Source: Regnicoccus_A sp014224355 (GTDB taxonomy: Bacteria; Cyanobacteriota; Cyanobacteriia; PCC-6307; Cyanobiaceae). Taken from it: a stretch of DNA of 64,000 bases. Below the pieces are notes generated by a model. The model ran no database searches, had not been told where the DNA came from, and saw nothing but the letters and a program-made list of their open reading frames with translations. How positions within the stretch are numbered: the stretch's first letter is position 1; every line of letters begins with the position of its first letter. A program made the position numbers and the translations under genes. The stretch is taken from assembly GCF_050920705.1 (NCBI RefSeq), contig NZ_CP154799.1, positions 2,728,001 through 2,792,000 of the forward strand, in the 5' to 3' direction. Positions 52,767 through 61,127 of the stretch are shown here, one piece after another.

Positions 52767-53725
52767 GGCTGCAACCCCGGATCGGGCACGACCTGGCGCC
52801 AGAATCGCTGGCGCTGGTTGATCAGCAGCACCGAGCCCAGCGCCAGCACCGAGCCGAACCACTGCAGCGGCCGCAGGCGTTCATCCAGCAGAAGCAGGCC
52901 GCAGAGCAGAGCGAACACGGGCGTGAGGAAGGTGAGTGCCGTGAACCCGGTCAGATCGCCGCGGCTGGCGAACCAGAAGAACAGTCCGTAGGCCAGGGCA
53001 CTCCCCAGCAGACTGGCGTAGGCCATCAACCCCCACTGGAGGGCACTCCAGGTGGGCCAGAAGGGAGTCGCGGCGGCATCGAGGCTTGTGATCCCCAGGG
53101 AACCCAGAAGCAGGGGCACCCCGCCGATCAGCATGTGCCAGCCGGTGACGGCCACCGGATCGCTGCCGCGGCTGGCGTAGCGGCAGAGCACGGTGCCGAA
53201 GGCCATGGCCACCGCCGCCCCCAGCATCCAGGTTTCGCCATGGCTCCAGGGATGCAGCCCAAGAGCCTCCGGTCCATCCAGCCACCAGTGGCGCAGCAGT
53301 GGCGCCGGCAGCCCCAGACAGGCGATGCCGGCCAGGCCCAGCAGCAGGCCCGACCAGCCCACCGGATTGATGGCTTCGCCGAAGAGGCCGCGGGCCAGCA
53401 GGGCCACCAGCAGGGGCTGGGAATCAATCAGGACCGAGCCCAGCCCGGCCCCGGTGCTCTCCAGACCACGGGCCAGAAGGCCCTGGAACAGGGTGCCGTC
53501 CACCAGGGCGAAGGCCAGCAACCAGGGCCGGTCGGAGGCGGCCACCCCCAGGGAACGCTTCTGCAGTCGCGCCACAGCCAGAACAGCCAGGCCAGCGGGC
53601 AGCAGCCTCATCCAGGCGATCGTGAGCGGACCGGCGCTCTCGAGCAGGGGCTTCATCGCCGCCATCGCCGTGCCCCAGAGGGCAAAGGGCAACAGCATCA
53701 ACAGCCAGCGCAGCGGGGGTGTCAT
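52763..53725 (-). CDS. EamA/DMT-family transporter
   Basis: 320 residues and ten hydrophobic helices in two EamA repeats: FALWGTAMAAMKPLLESAGP in the first and GAAVAMAFGTVLCRYASRGS in the second, with LTFLTPVFALLCGLLLLDER near the end. DMT permeases carry metabolites or act as flippases for polyprenyl-linked sugars. Being first in a run with GT4 and GT39 genes, it may export a glycan precursor, but that is inference. Confidence 0.88.
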   Translation of the reverse strand: MTPPLRWLLMLLPFALWGTAMAAMKPLLESAGPLTIAWMRLLPAGLAVLAVARLQKRSLGVAASDRPWLLAFALVDGTLFQGLLARGLESTGAGLGSVLIDSQPLLVALLARGLFGEAINPVGWSGLLLGLAGIACLGLPAPLLRHWWLDGPEALGLHPWSHGETWMLGAAVAMAFGTVLCRYASRGSDPVAVTGWHMLIGGVPLLLGSLGITSLDAAATPFWPTWSALQWGLMAYASLLGSALAYGLFFWFASRGDLTGFTALTFLTPVFALLCGLLLLDERLRPLQWFGSVLALGSVLLINQRQRFWRQVVPDPGLQP

Positions 53726-53778
53726 CGAAGCGGCCGACGGTGACCTTTTTAAGATCCAGCCATTCCGATCTGCATCGC

Positions 53779-54591
53779 ATGCCCTGGCCCTGGCGCCGCA
53801 AGTCCCGCAAGAGCATGGCGAGGATCGTGATCGAGGGGGCGATCGCTGGCCCGACCCGGGAGCGGGTGGTCAAGGCCCTCCGGCAAGTGGAGGAGAGGGA
53901 ATTCCCGGCTTTGCTGCTGCGTATCGACAGCCCCGGCGGCACCGTCGGCGACAGCCAGGAGATCCATGCGGCCATCGGCCGCCTGCGCAGCAAAGGGTGC
54001 CGCGTGGTGGCCAGCTTCGGCAACATCTCCGCGTCCGGAGGGGTGTACGTGGGGGTGGCCGCGGAGAAGATCGTGGCCAACCCGGGCACGATCACCGGCT
54101 CAATCGGCGTGATCCTGCGCGGCAACAACATCTCGAAGCTGCTGGAGCGCATCGGCATCAGCTTCGAGACCGTCAAGAGCGGCCTCTACAAGGACATCCT
54201 CTCGCCGGACCGGGCCCTCACGGCCGATGAGCGGCTGCTGCTGCAGGGGTTGATCGACTCCAGCTACGGGCAGTTCGTCGCAGCGGTGGCCAGTGGCCGT
54301 GGGCTGAGCGAAAGCGAGGTGCGTGGCTTCGCCGACGGGCGGGTGTTCAGCGGCGCCCAGGCCATGGAGCTGGGTCTGATCGACGAACTCGGTGATGAGG
54401 AACACGCCCGCCGACTGGTGGCGCAGCTCGCCGGCCTGGATGAGGAGAAAACCCAGCCCGTGCTGTTCGGCAAGCCCCAGAGACGGCTGGCGGGCCTGAT
54501 TCCTGGCCGCAACCTGCTGGGGGGGCTGCAGCAGGCCCTCAGCCTGGAGCTGGCCTGGTGCGGCCAACCGCTCTGGCTCTGGCGGCCATGA
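53779..54591 (+). CDS. sppA: Signal peptide peptidase SppA-type serine protease
   Basis: 270 residues from ATG 53779, the short (36K) SppA form. LLLRIDSPGGTVGDSQEIHA, the catalytic Ser in NISASGGVYVGVAAEKIVAN and the catalytic Lys in FETVKSGLYKDILSPDRALT follow the family order; SGQAMELGLIDELGD-like FSGAQAMELGLIDELGD comes later. Cuts remnant signal peptides in the membrane; in Synechocystis SppA-type proteases also act on light-harvesting remodelling. The stop overlaps aroH (ATGA). Divergent from the EamA gene. Confidence 0.92.
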   Translation: MPWPWRRKSRKSMARIVIEGAIAGPTRERVVKALRQVEEREFPALLLRIDSPGGTVGDSQEIHAAIGRLRSKGCRVVASFGNISASGGVYVGVAAEKIVANPGTITGSIGVILRGNNISKLLERIGISFETVKSGLYKDILSPDRALTADERLLLQGLIDSSYGQFVAAVASGRGLSESEVRGFADGRVFSGAQAMELGLIDELGDEEHARRLVAQLAGLDEEKTQPVLFGKPQRRLAGLIPGRNLLGGLQQALSLELAWCGQPLWLWRP

Positions 54592-54968
54592 CGGAGGCCC
54601 TGGAGTTACGGGCGCTGCGGGGCGCCACCACCGCGATGGCCAACACCACCGCAGCCATCGAGGAGGCTGTGAGCGAACTGCTGGCCAGTCTGATCGCCGG
54701 CAATGGCCTGAGCGGGAGCCAGATGCTGTCCGTGACCTTTTCGGTGACCGCCGATCTCGACGCCGGCTTTCCAGCCGCGGTCGCCCGCCGGCAGCCGGGC
54801 TGGGACGGGGTCGCCCTGCTCGACTGTCAGCAGATGGCCGTGGCCGGCGATCTGCCCCGCTGCATCCGCCTGCTGGCCCACGCCTGGATGGAGCCCGGAC
54901 GTCCCCCGCTGCACCCGTACCTGAGGGAGGCGGCGCGGCTGCGGCCAGACAGATCCGGTCACAACTGA
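54588..54968 (+). CDS. aroH: Chorismate mutase, AroH class
   Basis: Converts chorismate to prephenate on the way to Phe/Tyr. 126 residues from ATG 54588: LRALRGATTAMANTTAAIEE, LSVTFSVTADLDAGFPAAVA, ALLDCQQMAVAGDLPRCIRL and a C-terminal HAWMEPGRPPLHPYLREAAR. Length and motifs match the AroH (pseudo-alpha-beta barrel) type. It starts within the sppA stop codon, so it is likely coupled to sppA translation. Confidence 0.92.
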   Translation: MTEALELRALRGATTAMANTTAAIEEAVSELLASLIAGNGLSGSQMLSVTFSVTADLDAGFPAAVARRQPGWDGVALLDCQQMAVAGDLPRCIRLLAHAWMEPGRPPLHPYLREAARLRPDRSGHN

Positions 54969-55072
54969 CAGCTGCGCCGCTGCACCCCCGAGGGACATGC
55001 CCCGATGGCGCGGGCCGACAATCCTGAGAACACCGGGCCCGCTTCGCGCTTCCCGCCCCTTCCCTTTCCTTC

Positions 55073-55705
55073 ATGACCCGACCGAATCTGCAACAACGGC
55101 TGCGCCGACTGAGGAGCACCTGGCCGAGCCGCGCCGGCCTGCTGATGGCTGCCGCGGGCATGGGTCTTGGAGCGGCGCTGGCCGGTGCGGGAGCCTGGAT
55201 CGCTCCCACCTCTGTCCTGGCTCAGGGCACCCCCAGTCTGCTGGAGTTCCGCTGGGACAACAACAAGGACTATCGCCGGCTCTACTACTTCGTCACCGAC
55301 ACGTCCCGCCTGAAGCGGTCGGAGTATTACCTGATCCTGAGGCCAAAGGATCGCAAGACGGCCATGCTCAAACTCACCATTTCCGTACCCGATAACTTCG
55401 ACTCAAAAATCGACCCCGATAAAGTCAAGCTCTGTGTGATGCAGGAAGGTGGGATGCTCTCGCGCACCCGTTGCAAGGAAACGATTCCTGCCGTCATCGA
55501 AGTGAATGGCAACGGCAAATCGATCGAGATCTTCCCCGAACGTCCGGTCCCAGTTGATGGCACCATCGGCGTCTACATGTCGCTGTTCAATCCCTTCAAC
55601 ATCGGCATGTACCAGTTCAACGCCCTCGCCCAGGCCCCTGGTGATGTGCCCTTCGGTGGCTACCTGGGCAGCTGGCTGATCCAGATCGACCCGGGGATCG
55701 ACTGA
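55073..55705 (+). CDS. DUF2808 family secreted protein
   Basis: 210 residues: basic head with a signal peptide or anchor (LLMAAAGMGLGAALAGAGAW, cleavage near VLAQ), then the DUF2808 domain: LLEFRWDNNKDYRRLYYFVT, SEYYLILRPKDRKTAMLKLT, ISVPDNFDSKIDPDKVKLC, TIPAVIEVNGNGKSIEIFPE and GTIGVYMSLFNPFNIGMYQF. Family of unknown function found mainly in cyanobacteria, periplasmic or lumenal. Two Cys (about residues 121 and 133) could pair. Codon use here is visibly less GC-biased in the middle of the gene. Confidence 0.85.
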   Translation: MTRPNLQQRLRRLRSTWPSRAGLLMAAAGMGLGAALAGAGAWIAPTSVLAQGTPSLLEFRWDNNKDYRRLYYFVTDTSRLKRSEYYLILRPKDRKTAMLKLTISVPDNFDSKIDPDKVKLCVMQEGGMLSRTRCKETIPAVIEVNGNGKSIEIFPERPVPVDGTIGVYMSLFNPFNIGMYQFNALAQAPGDVPFGGYLGSWLIQIDPGID

Positions 55706-55757
55706 CCCTGGCTGTTAAGTTGATCGATCGACAACAGGCCAGCCGCCGAGACGCACC

Positions 55758-55895
55758 ATGACCAAGCGCACCCTGGAAGGAACAAGCCGTAAGCGCAAGC
55801 GGGTGTCGGGCTTCCGCGTCCGGATGCGGTCGCACACCGGCCGCCGCGTGATCCGCACCCGCCGCCGCCGCGGTCGGGCTCGCCTGGCCGTCTGA
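55758..55895 (+). CDS. rpmH: 50S ribosomal protein L34
   Basis: 45 codons from ATG 55758: MTKRTLEGTSRKRKRVSGFR, then VRMRSHTGRRVIRTRRRRGR and ARLAV. The highly basic sequence with MRSHTGRRVI(R/K) is diagnostic of L34. Followed 24 bp later by rnpA, the classical rpmH-rnpA pair. No dnaA is next to it in this window. Confidence 0.97.
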   Translation: MTKRTLEGTSRKRKRVSGFRVRMRSHTGRRVIRTRRRRGRARLAV

Positions 55896-55919
55896 GGCTG
55901 AAGCGACGGGGATCGCCCC

Positions 55920-56309
55920 ATGGCCCTGCCCAGGGAACAGCGCCTGCGGGGCGAGAAGGCTTTCGATCACCTCTACCGAAAAGGCCGCCGCATTCACGGC
56001 ACCTACCTGGTCCTGCGCTCCGTGGTCGGCGAGCCTTCCCTGCTGCGTCCTCCACTGGGGGATGATCAACTGCAGGGTTGCCGTTGTGCCGTGGTGGTGA
56101 GCACCAAGGTGAGCAAGCGGGCGGTGCGGCGCAACCGGCTGAGGCGCTTGGTGCACGGCTGGCTGTGCCAGCGCTGCGCCCACTGGCCCAGCAGCCCCAA
56201 TGGCCTCTGGCTGCTGATCAGCCTCAAGCCCGGCTGCCTCGACGCCAGTCCCGAGGCCTTGCTGGGAGAATGTTCGGAGCTGTTCCACAAGGCAGGACTG
56301 AGTCCATGA
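55920..56309 (+). CDS. rnpA: Ribonuclease P protein component
   Basis: 129 residues from ATG 55920. LRGEKAFDHLYRKGRRIHGT and VSTKVSKRAVRRNRLRRLVH hold the RNR motif that contacts the RNase P RNA. Together with the RNA subunit (not in this window) it matures tRNA 5' ends. Its stop overlaps the next gene (ATGA). Confidence 0.94.
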   Translation: MALPREQRLRGEKAFDHLYRKGRRIHGTYLVLRSVVGEPSLLRPPLGDDQLQGCRCAVVVSTKVSKRAVRRNRLRRLVHGWLCQRCAHWPSSPNGLWLLISLKPGCLDASPEALLGECSELFHKAGLSP

Positions 56310-56734
56310 CCGTTGAGGTGACTGAGACCACGTTCTACGAAGGCGGCCCGGCCCGCGGAGATCTGCTCCTCAACCTGCTGTTCGGTCTCACCCTGATCGG
56401 CATCCCCTTCGCTGTCGGCGCCATCGTGCGGGCCCTGTGGCTGCGCTTCCGCATCACCAGTCGGCGGATCTCGGTCAGCGGTGGCTGGCTGGGACGGGAT
56501 CGGACCCAGGTGGTCTACAGCCAGGTGCGTGAAGTGCGCTCGGTGCCACGGGGCTTCGGCGCCTGGGGCGACATGGTCCTGGTGCTCAACGACGGCTCCA
56601 AGCTTGAGATGCGCTCACTGCCTCGCTTCCGCGAAACCGAGGCCTACATCCTCGAGCGGATGGCCGTCAGGGGCGGTGCCAAAACAGCCGCTGACAACAA
56701 GGGATTCGCTGACCCGCAGGCGGCCAGTGCCTGA
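56306..56734 (+). CDS. PH-domain-like (YdbS/DUF304-type) membrane protein
   Basis: 142 residues from ATG 56306. Two hydrophobic helices (LLLNLLFGLTLIGIPFAVGA, IVRALWL) precede a short bacterial PH domain (FRITSRRISVSGGWLGRDRT, QVVYSQVREVRSVPRGFGAW with GDMVLVLNDGSKLEMRSLPR). Function unknown; in cyanobacteria it commonly sits between rnpA and yidC, suggesting a membrane-biogenesis role. ATGA overlap with rnpA. Confidence 0.82.
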   Translation: MTVEVTETTFYEGGPARGDLLLNLLFGLTLIGIPFAVGAIVRALWLRFRITSRRISVSGGWLGRDRTQVVYSQVREVRSVPRGFGAWGDMVLVLNDGSKLEMRSLPRFRETEAYILERMAVRGGAKTAADNKGFADPQAASA

Positions 56735-56854
56735 CCCCCTCCTCCAGATCGCCCGCCCAGCGCATTCCGAGCGGATTCCACCGCATGGCGGACGCGCCAA
56801 CCAGTTGCTCGGGCACACTGTGCCAACCCCTCACCCTTCCGCCGCCTCCCCGCT

Positions 56855-57991
56855 GTGATCGGTTACATCTCCGACAACCTGCTGCTTCCAATCCTCGACT
56901 TTTTCTATGGGCTGGTGCCGAGTTACGGGCTGGCGATCATCGCCCTCACCGTGGTGATCCGGCTGGCCCTGTTCCCCCTGAGCGCAGGATCCATCCGCAG
57001 CGCCCGTCGCATGCGCATCGCCCAGCCCGTGATGCAGAAGCGCCAGGCGGAAATCAAGAGCCGCTACGCCAGCAACCCCCAGAAGCAACAGGAGGAGCTG
57101 GGCAAGCTGATGAAGGAATTCGGCAGCCCCCTCTCCGGTTGTCTCCCTCTGCTGGTGCAGATGCCGATCCTCTTCGCCCTGTTCGCCACCCTGCGCGGCT
57201 CACCCTTCGCCGATGTGCCCTACACCCTCAATCTGAAGGTGTTGCCGGCCGACCAGATCGCCGCGGTGGAGATCAAACCCTTCAACAGCGCCAGCCATTC
57301 GATCTTCATCACCGAGACCAGCCACGTGCCGGTGATCGCCAGCCTCGAGGCCGGCACCAAGCTGGGGATCGGAGACAAAGTCCAGGTCAACCTGCACACC
57401 AAGGACGGGCAGCCCTTCGCCAACGCGCTCGAGGGTGTCGAGGACGGAGCCAAGTTTGTTCCGGCCTGGAGTGTGAGCAAGGGTGAAGGGGTGGTGCGCG
57501 TCAGCGAGTCAGGGCTGATCGAGGCCCTGGCCCCTGGTGACGCCACCGTGGAGGCCACCGTGCCTGGCCTGGCCGCCCGCAGCGGGTTCCTGTTCATCAA
57601 GGCTCTGGGCCAGGTGGGCTTCTACACCGATGGGGCCGTCAACTGGGACATCGCCATCCTGGTGGGAGCCTTCGGCGCCAGCCTGTTCATCTCCCAGATT
57701 CTCTCGGGAGCTGGCATGCCGCCGAACCCGCAGCAGTCGACGGCCAACAAGATCACCCCGGTGATGATCACCGGCATGTTCCTGTTCTTCCCCCTGCCTG
57801 CAGGTGTGCTGCTCTACATGGTGGTGGCCAACATCTTCCAGGCCCTGCAGACGTTCCTGCTCAGCCGGGAAGCTCTGCCTGAAAACCTCCAGGACATCCT
57901 CGATCAGCAGCTCACCCAGCAGACCGTTGCAGTGGCCGCAAGCAGTGGTGGTGGGGAGCGCCTCCCCTTCGAGCCCAAGGCCAAGAAGTGA
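56855..57991 (+). CDS. yidC: Membrane protein insertase YidC (Alb3/Oxa1 family)
   Basis: 378 residues from GTG 56855. The Oxa1 core shows FFYGLVPSYGLAIIALTVVI then RLALFPLSAGSIRSARRM, EFGSPLSGCLPLLVQMPILF and, after an insertion, FGASLFISQILSGAG, PLPAGVLLYMVVANIFQALQ. Between the second and third helices lies an insertion of about 90 residues with VVRVSESGLIEALAPGDATV followed by EATVPG, resembling a Big2 immunoglobulin-like unit. Inserts thylakoid and plasma membrane proteins. The large N-terminal periplasmic domain of E. coli YidC is absent. Confidence 0.95.
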   Translation: MIGYISDNLLLPILDFFYGLVPSYGLAIIALTVVIRLALFPLSAGSIRSARRMRIAQPVMQKRQAEIKSRYASNPQKQQEELGKLMKEFGSPLSGCLPLLVQMPILFALFATLRGSPFADVPYTLNLKVLPADQIAAVEIKPFNSASHSIFITETSHVPVIASLEAGTKLGIGDKVQVNLHTKDGQPFANALEGVEDGAKFVPAWSVSKGEGVVRVSESGLIEALAPGDATVEATVPGLAARSGFLFIKALGQVGFYTDGAVNWDIAILVGAFGASLFISQILSGAGMPPNPQQSTANKITPVMITGMFLFFPLPAGVLLYMVVANIFQALQTFLLSREALPENLQDILDQQLTQQTVAVAASSGGGERLPFEPKAKK

Positions 57992-58533
57992 TGAGGCGGC
58001 GTCCCTCGCCGTTGCCTGAACCATCCCGGCTGCGGCCTGTGCCGCTTCAGGAACTCCGCGCGCAGCAGGCCCCCCGGCTGTGGAGCGTCGATCAGCGGCT
58101 CGAGGATCTCGAGAGCCTCACTCCGGTGCGGGGCTGGCTGAGCGCCCGCCATGCCGACCCCGTGCTGGAGGTGGAGGGGGAGGCCGAAACCGTTGTCACC
58201 CTCTGCTGCGACCGCTGCCTGAGCAACTACAACCACGCTCTCCGCTTCAGCGGGGAGGAGCGGCTCTGGCTGGGCGAGGCCGATCAGCTGGGGGATGACG
58301 CCGCCAGTGACGAACTGATCGAGAGCCTGGACCCCCGCGGAACTTTCGATCCAGCCCGCTGGCTGTTCGAGCAACTCAGCCTGCAGTTGCCCCTGCAGAA
58401 CCGCTGTGGCCCCGATTGCCCCGGTCCGGCCATGCCGCCAGATCCCACTGAGCCTGAGGGCTCAGCCTCCAGCGGGCCCAGCGCGGCGGAGGCCATCGAT
58501 CCTCGCTGGTCGGCCCTGCGCCAATGGCGATGA
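57991..58533 (+). CDS. DUF177/YceD-like protein with cysteine-rich motifs
   Basis: 180 residues from ATG 57991 (GTG 57988 is one codon upstream). The DUF177 core includes VRGWLSARHADPVLEVEGEA, VVTLCCDRCLSNYNHALRFS and a late CGPDCPG, giving a CxxC pair and a second Cys pair, as in YceD-like large-subunit-assembly proteins. Overlaps yidC and the next gene; the yidC-DUF177-Ycf46 order is recurrent in cyanobacteria. Confidence 0.82.
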   Translation: MRRRPSPLPEPSRLRPVPLQELRAQQAPRLWSVDQRLEDLESLTPVRGWLSARHADPVLEVEGEAETVVTLCCDRCLSNYNHALRFSGEERLWLGEADQLGDDAASDELIESLDPRGTFDPARWLFEQLSLQLPLQNRCGPDCPGPAMPPDPTEPEGSASSGPSAAEAIDPRWSALRQWR

Positions 58534-60011
58534 GTGAGTCGTGGGCTGACCAGCTTGATCTGCTGATCCGGGCCCGGGCACCGATCCTCTGGATCCGCAG
58601 CCCCGAAGAGGAACGCATCGCCGCACTGCTGCAACGCGCCGCCCAGCGCCTTGGCCAGCGCACACTCCTGCGTTGGGATTTCGTCGAGGGGCTCCAGGGT
58701 CTTCCGAACCGCGAGGGCGAGGCCAGCCGCAATCCGATGGGAGCGCTGGAGGCGATCGAGAGCCTGCCCCCGGATCAGGCGGCGATCCTGCTGCTGCTCG
58801 ATTTCCACCGCTACTGCGACGACCCCGGCATCGGCCGCCGGCTGCGCAACCTGGCCGCCAGCCTGCGCCAGAAACCCCGCACGCTGGTGATCACCGCTCC
58901 GGAGTGGCAGGTGCCTCGGGAACTGGAGGAGTGCCTGACCATCCTCGACCTTCCCCTCCCCAATGCCGGTGAGATCCGCTCCCTGCTCGAGAGCATCGGC
59001 CAGGCCTGCGGCCACCCCCTCAGCTCCGATGTGCTCGAGCAGCTCACCCACTGCTGCAGTGGCCTCAGCGAACAGCGCATCCGCCAGGTGGCAGCGCGCG
59101 CCCTGGCCAGGCGCGGCCAGCTGGGGGAACCGGACCTGGCGGAGGTACTGGAGGAGAAACGCCAGGCCATCGCCCGCAGTGAACTGCTGGAGTACTGCCC
59201 CACCGAAGCCAGCCCCGCTGACATCGGCGGCCTGGAGGCGCTCAAGCAGTGGCTGGAGCAGCGGCGGCAGGCCTTCAGCGACGAAGCCGCTGCCTATGGC
59301 CTGCCCTTGCCCCGGGGGGTGCTGCTGGTGGGCCCCCAGGGCACAGGAAAATCACTGACGGCCAAGGCCATTGCCCACAGCTGGGCCATGCCCCTCCTGC
59401 GCCTGGATGTGGGGCGGCTGTTCGCGGGGCTGGTGGGCGCCAGCGAAGCCCGCACCCGCGACATGATCCGCAGAGCCGAGGCCATGGCCCCCTGCGTGCT
59501 CTGGATTGACGAGATCGACAAGGGCTTCGGTGGCGACAGCCGCAGCGACGGAGGCACCAGCCAGCGGGTGCTCGCCAGCCTGCTCACCTGGATGGCGGAG
59601 AAGCGCTCGGCCGTGTTCGTGGTGGCCACCGCCAACGGGGTGGAGAGCCTGCCGCCTGAGCTGGTGCGCAAGGGGCGCTTCGATGAGATCTTTCTGCTCG
59701 ATCTGCCCGATGCCTCCGAACGACGCACCATTCTCGATCTGCAGTTGCGCCGCCGCCGCCCCGATCACAGGATTCCCCTGGATGTGCTGGTGGATCGCAC
59801 CGCGGGCTTCTCCGGCGCCGAACTGGAGCAGACCGTGGTGGAGGCCATGCACCTGGCCTTTGCGAGGCATCGCGAGTTCGGCGAGGCTGACCTGATAGCG
59901 GCCGCCAGTGACCTCGTCCCCCTCTCGCGCACGGCCCGCGAGCAGCTGGAGGCCCTGAAGCAGTGGGCCAGCAGCGGCCGGGCCCGTCCCGCCTCTCGCC
60001 CGCTGCGCTGA
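58524..60011 (+). CDS. Ycf46-like AAA+ ATPase
   Basis: 495 residues. The N-terminal non-catalytic part (LDLLIRARAPILWIRSPEEE) is followed by an AAA+ module from about 255: LLVGPQGTGKSLTAKAIAHS (Walker A), VLWIDEIDKGFGG (Walker B), sensor-1 VFVVATANGVESLPPELVRK and RFDEIFLLDLP with the arginine finger region. Ycf46 homologues are encoded in red-algal plastids and in cyanobacteria; a role in inorganic carbon acquisition has been proposed. Overlaps the DUF177 gene by 10 bp. Confidence 0.9.
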   Translation: MAMSESWADQLDLLIRARAPILWIRSPEEERIAALLQRAAQRLGQRTLLRWDFVEGLQGLPNREGEASRNPMGALEAIESLPPDQAAILLLLDFHRYCDDPGIGRRLRNLAASLRQKPRTLVITAPEWQVPRELEECLTILDLPLPNAGEIRSLLESIGQACGHPLSSDVLEQLTHCCSGLSEQRIRQVAARALARRGQLGEPDLAEVLEEKRQAIARSELLEYCPTEASPADIGGLEALKQWLEQRRQAFSDEAAAYGLPLPRGVLLVGPQGTGKSLTAKAIAHSWAMPLLRLDVGRLFAGLVGASEARTRDMIRRAEAMAPCVLWIDEIDKGFGGDSRSDGGTSQRVLASLLTWMAEKRSAVFVVATANGVESLPPELVRKGRFDEIFLLDLPDASERRTILDLQLRRRRPDHRIPLDVLVDRTAGFSGAELEQTVVEAMHLAFARHREFGEADLIAAASDLVPLSRTAREQLEALKQWASSGRARPASRPLR

Positions 60012-60018
60012 GGGGCGC

Positions 60019-61125
60019 TCAGAGAATCGCCTCGCCTGCAGCCTTGTGGGCCGCAAGGCAGCGGCGGGCGATCAGCCCTTCCTCATCCGCCGGCACCCGC
60101 ACCAGCTCGAAGGTCCCGAGCCAGCCCAGGGAGACCTCCAGATCCAGGCGCAGAGCTTCATCGTGCTCGCCGATGCCGCCGGTCAGGGCGATCACATCCA
60201 CACCCCCGAGATTCGCCGCCATCGCTCCGATGCCCTCCAGCAGGCTGTGGCGGAACACGGCGATGGCCAGGCGCGCGCCGTCATGACCGGCCGCTGCCGC
60301 CTGGCGCAGCTGGCGCATGTCGGCACTGAGGCCTGAGAGCCCCAGCAGACCGCTCTCCCCCTGCAGCCCTGCCTCCACCTGCTCGGGCGTCAGACCCTCC
60401 CGCAGCAGATGCAGGAGGAGCCCCGGGTCGATCGAGCCGCTGCGCGTGGCCATCACCAGGCCCTCCAGTGGCGTGTAGCCCATGGTGGTGGCCACACTGC
60501 GGCCGCCTTTGATCGCACAGAGGGAGCAGCCGGCACCGAGATGGCAGCTGATCAGGCGCAACGGTCCGGTCGGCTTGCCCGGGGCAGCCGCCCAGCGACG
60601 GCTGATGGTTTCACTCACATGCTCGTGGTTGAGACCATGGAAACCGAAGCGGCGCAGTCCCCTGGCCCTCCAGGCCAGGGGCAGGGCATAGGTCCTGGCC
60701 TCCGGCGGCAGGGTGCGGTGAAACCCTGTGTCGAAACAGGCCCACTGAGGGAGCTGGGGCCGCCAGTGACTCAGCCAGCGCATCAGGGTCAGGGCCGGAC
60801 CGTTGTGCAGCGGCGCCAGGCTGATCAGATCCTCGAGGGTGTCGAGCACCGCGGGAGTCAAGGGTGTGGGAGTGGTGAAGTGTTCGCCGCCATGGACAAC
60901 CCGGTGGGCCGCCAGCAGCGGATCCCCATCCCACGCGCGCCAGGCGGCGGGCAACCAGGAGTCGAGCACCGGCTCCATGGCTCCGGAGGACGGCTGCCAG
61001 CTGCGCTGTTCCCTCCACAGGCAGCGGCCATCAGCAGCAAACAGCCCCGCCTTGAGGGTGGAACTGCCCGCATTCAGCACCAGCACCGACCCTGCAGTGG
61101 ACACGGGGGAAGCCAGAGGGTCCAT
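60019..61125 (-). CDS. ackA: Acetate kinase
   Basis: Converts acetyl phosphate plus ADP to acetate plus ATP. 368 residues from ATG 61125: VLVLNAGSSTLKAGLF, AHRVVHGGEHFT, RFGFHGLNHEHVSETISRRW, LISCHLGAGCSLCAIKGGRS, TMGYTPLEGLVMATRSGSID and VIALTGGIGEHDEALR. Slightly shorter than typical acetate kinases but with all main motifs. It starts 2 bp after the phosphoketolase stop, so the pair forms one unit; no pta is nearby. Confidence 0.96.
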   Translation of the reverse strand: MDPLASPVSTAGSVLVLNAGSSTLKAGLFAADGRCLWREQRSWQPSSGAMEPVLDSWLPAAWRAWDGDPLLAAHRVVHGGEHFTTPTPLTPAVLDTLEDLISLAPLHNGPALTLMRWLSHWRPQLPQWACFDTGFHRTLPPEARTYALPLAWRARGLRRFGFHGLNHEHVSETISRRWAAAPGKPTGPLRLISCHLGAGCSLCAIKGGRSVATTMGYTPLEGLVMATRSGSIDPGLLLHLLREGLTPEQVEAGLQGESGLLGLSGLSADMRQLRQAAAAGHDGARLAIAVFRHSLLEGIGAMAANLGGVDVIALTGGIGEHDEALRLDLEVSLGWLGTFELVRVPADEEGLIARRCLAAHKAAGEAIL

Positions 61126-61127
61126 TC

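Noticed and set aside
55706..55757. Chromosomal origin next to rpmH-rnpA
   Set aside because: Only about 50 bp with one GATCGATC; no DnaA-box cluster, no dnaA or dnaN nearby.
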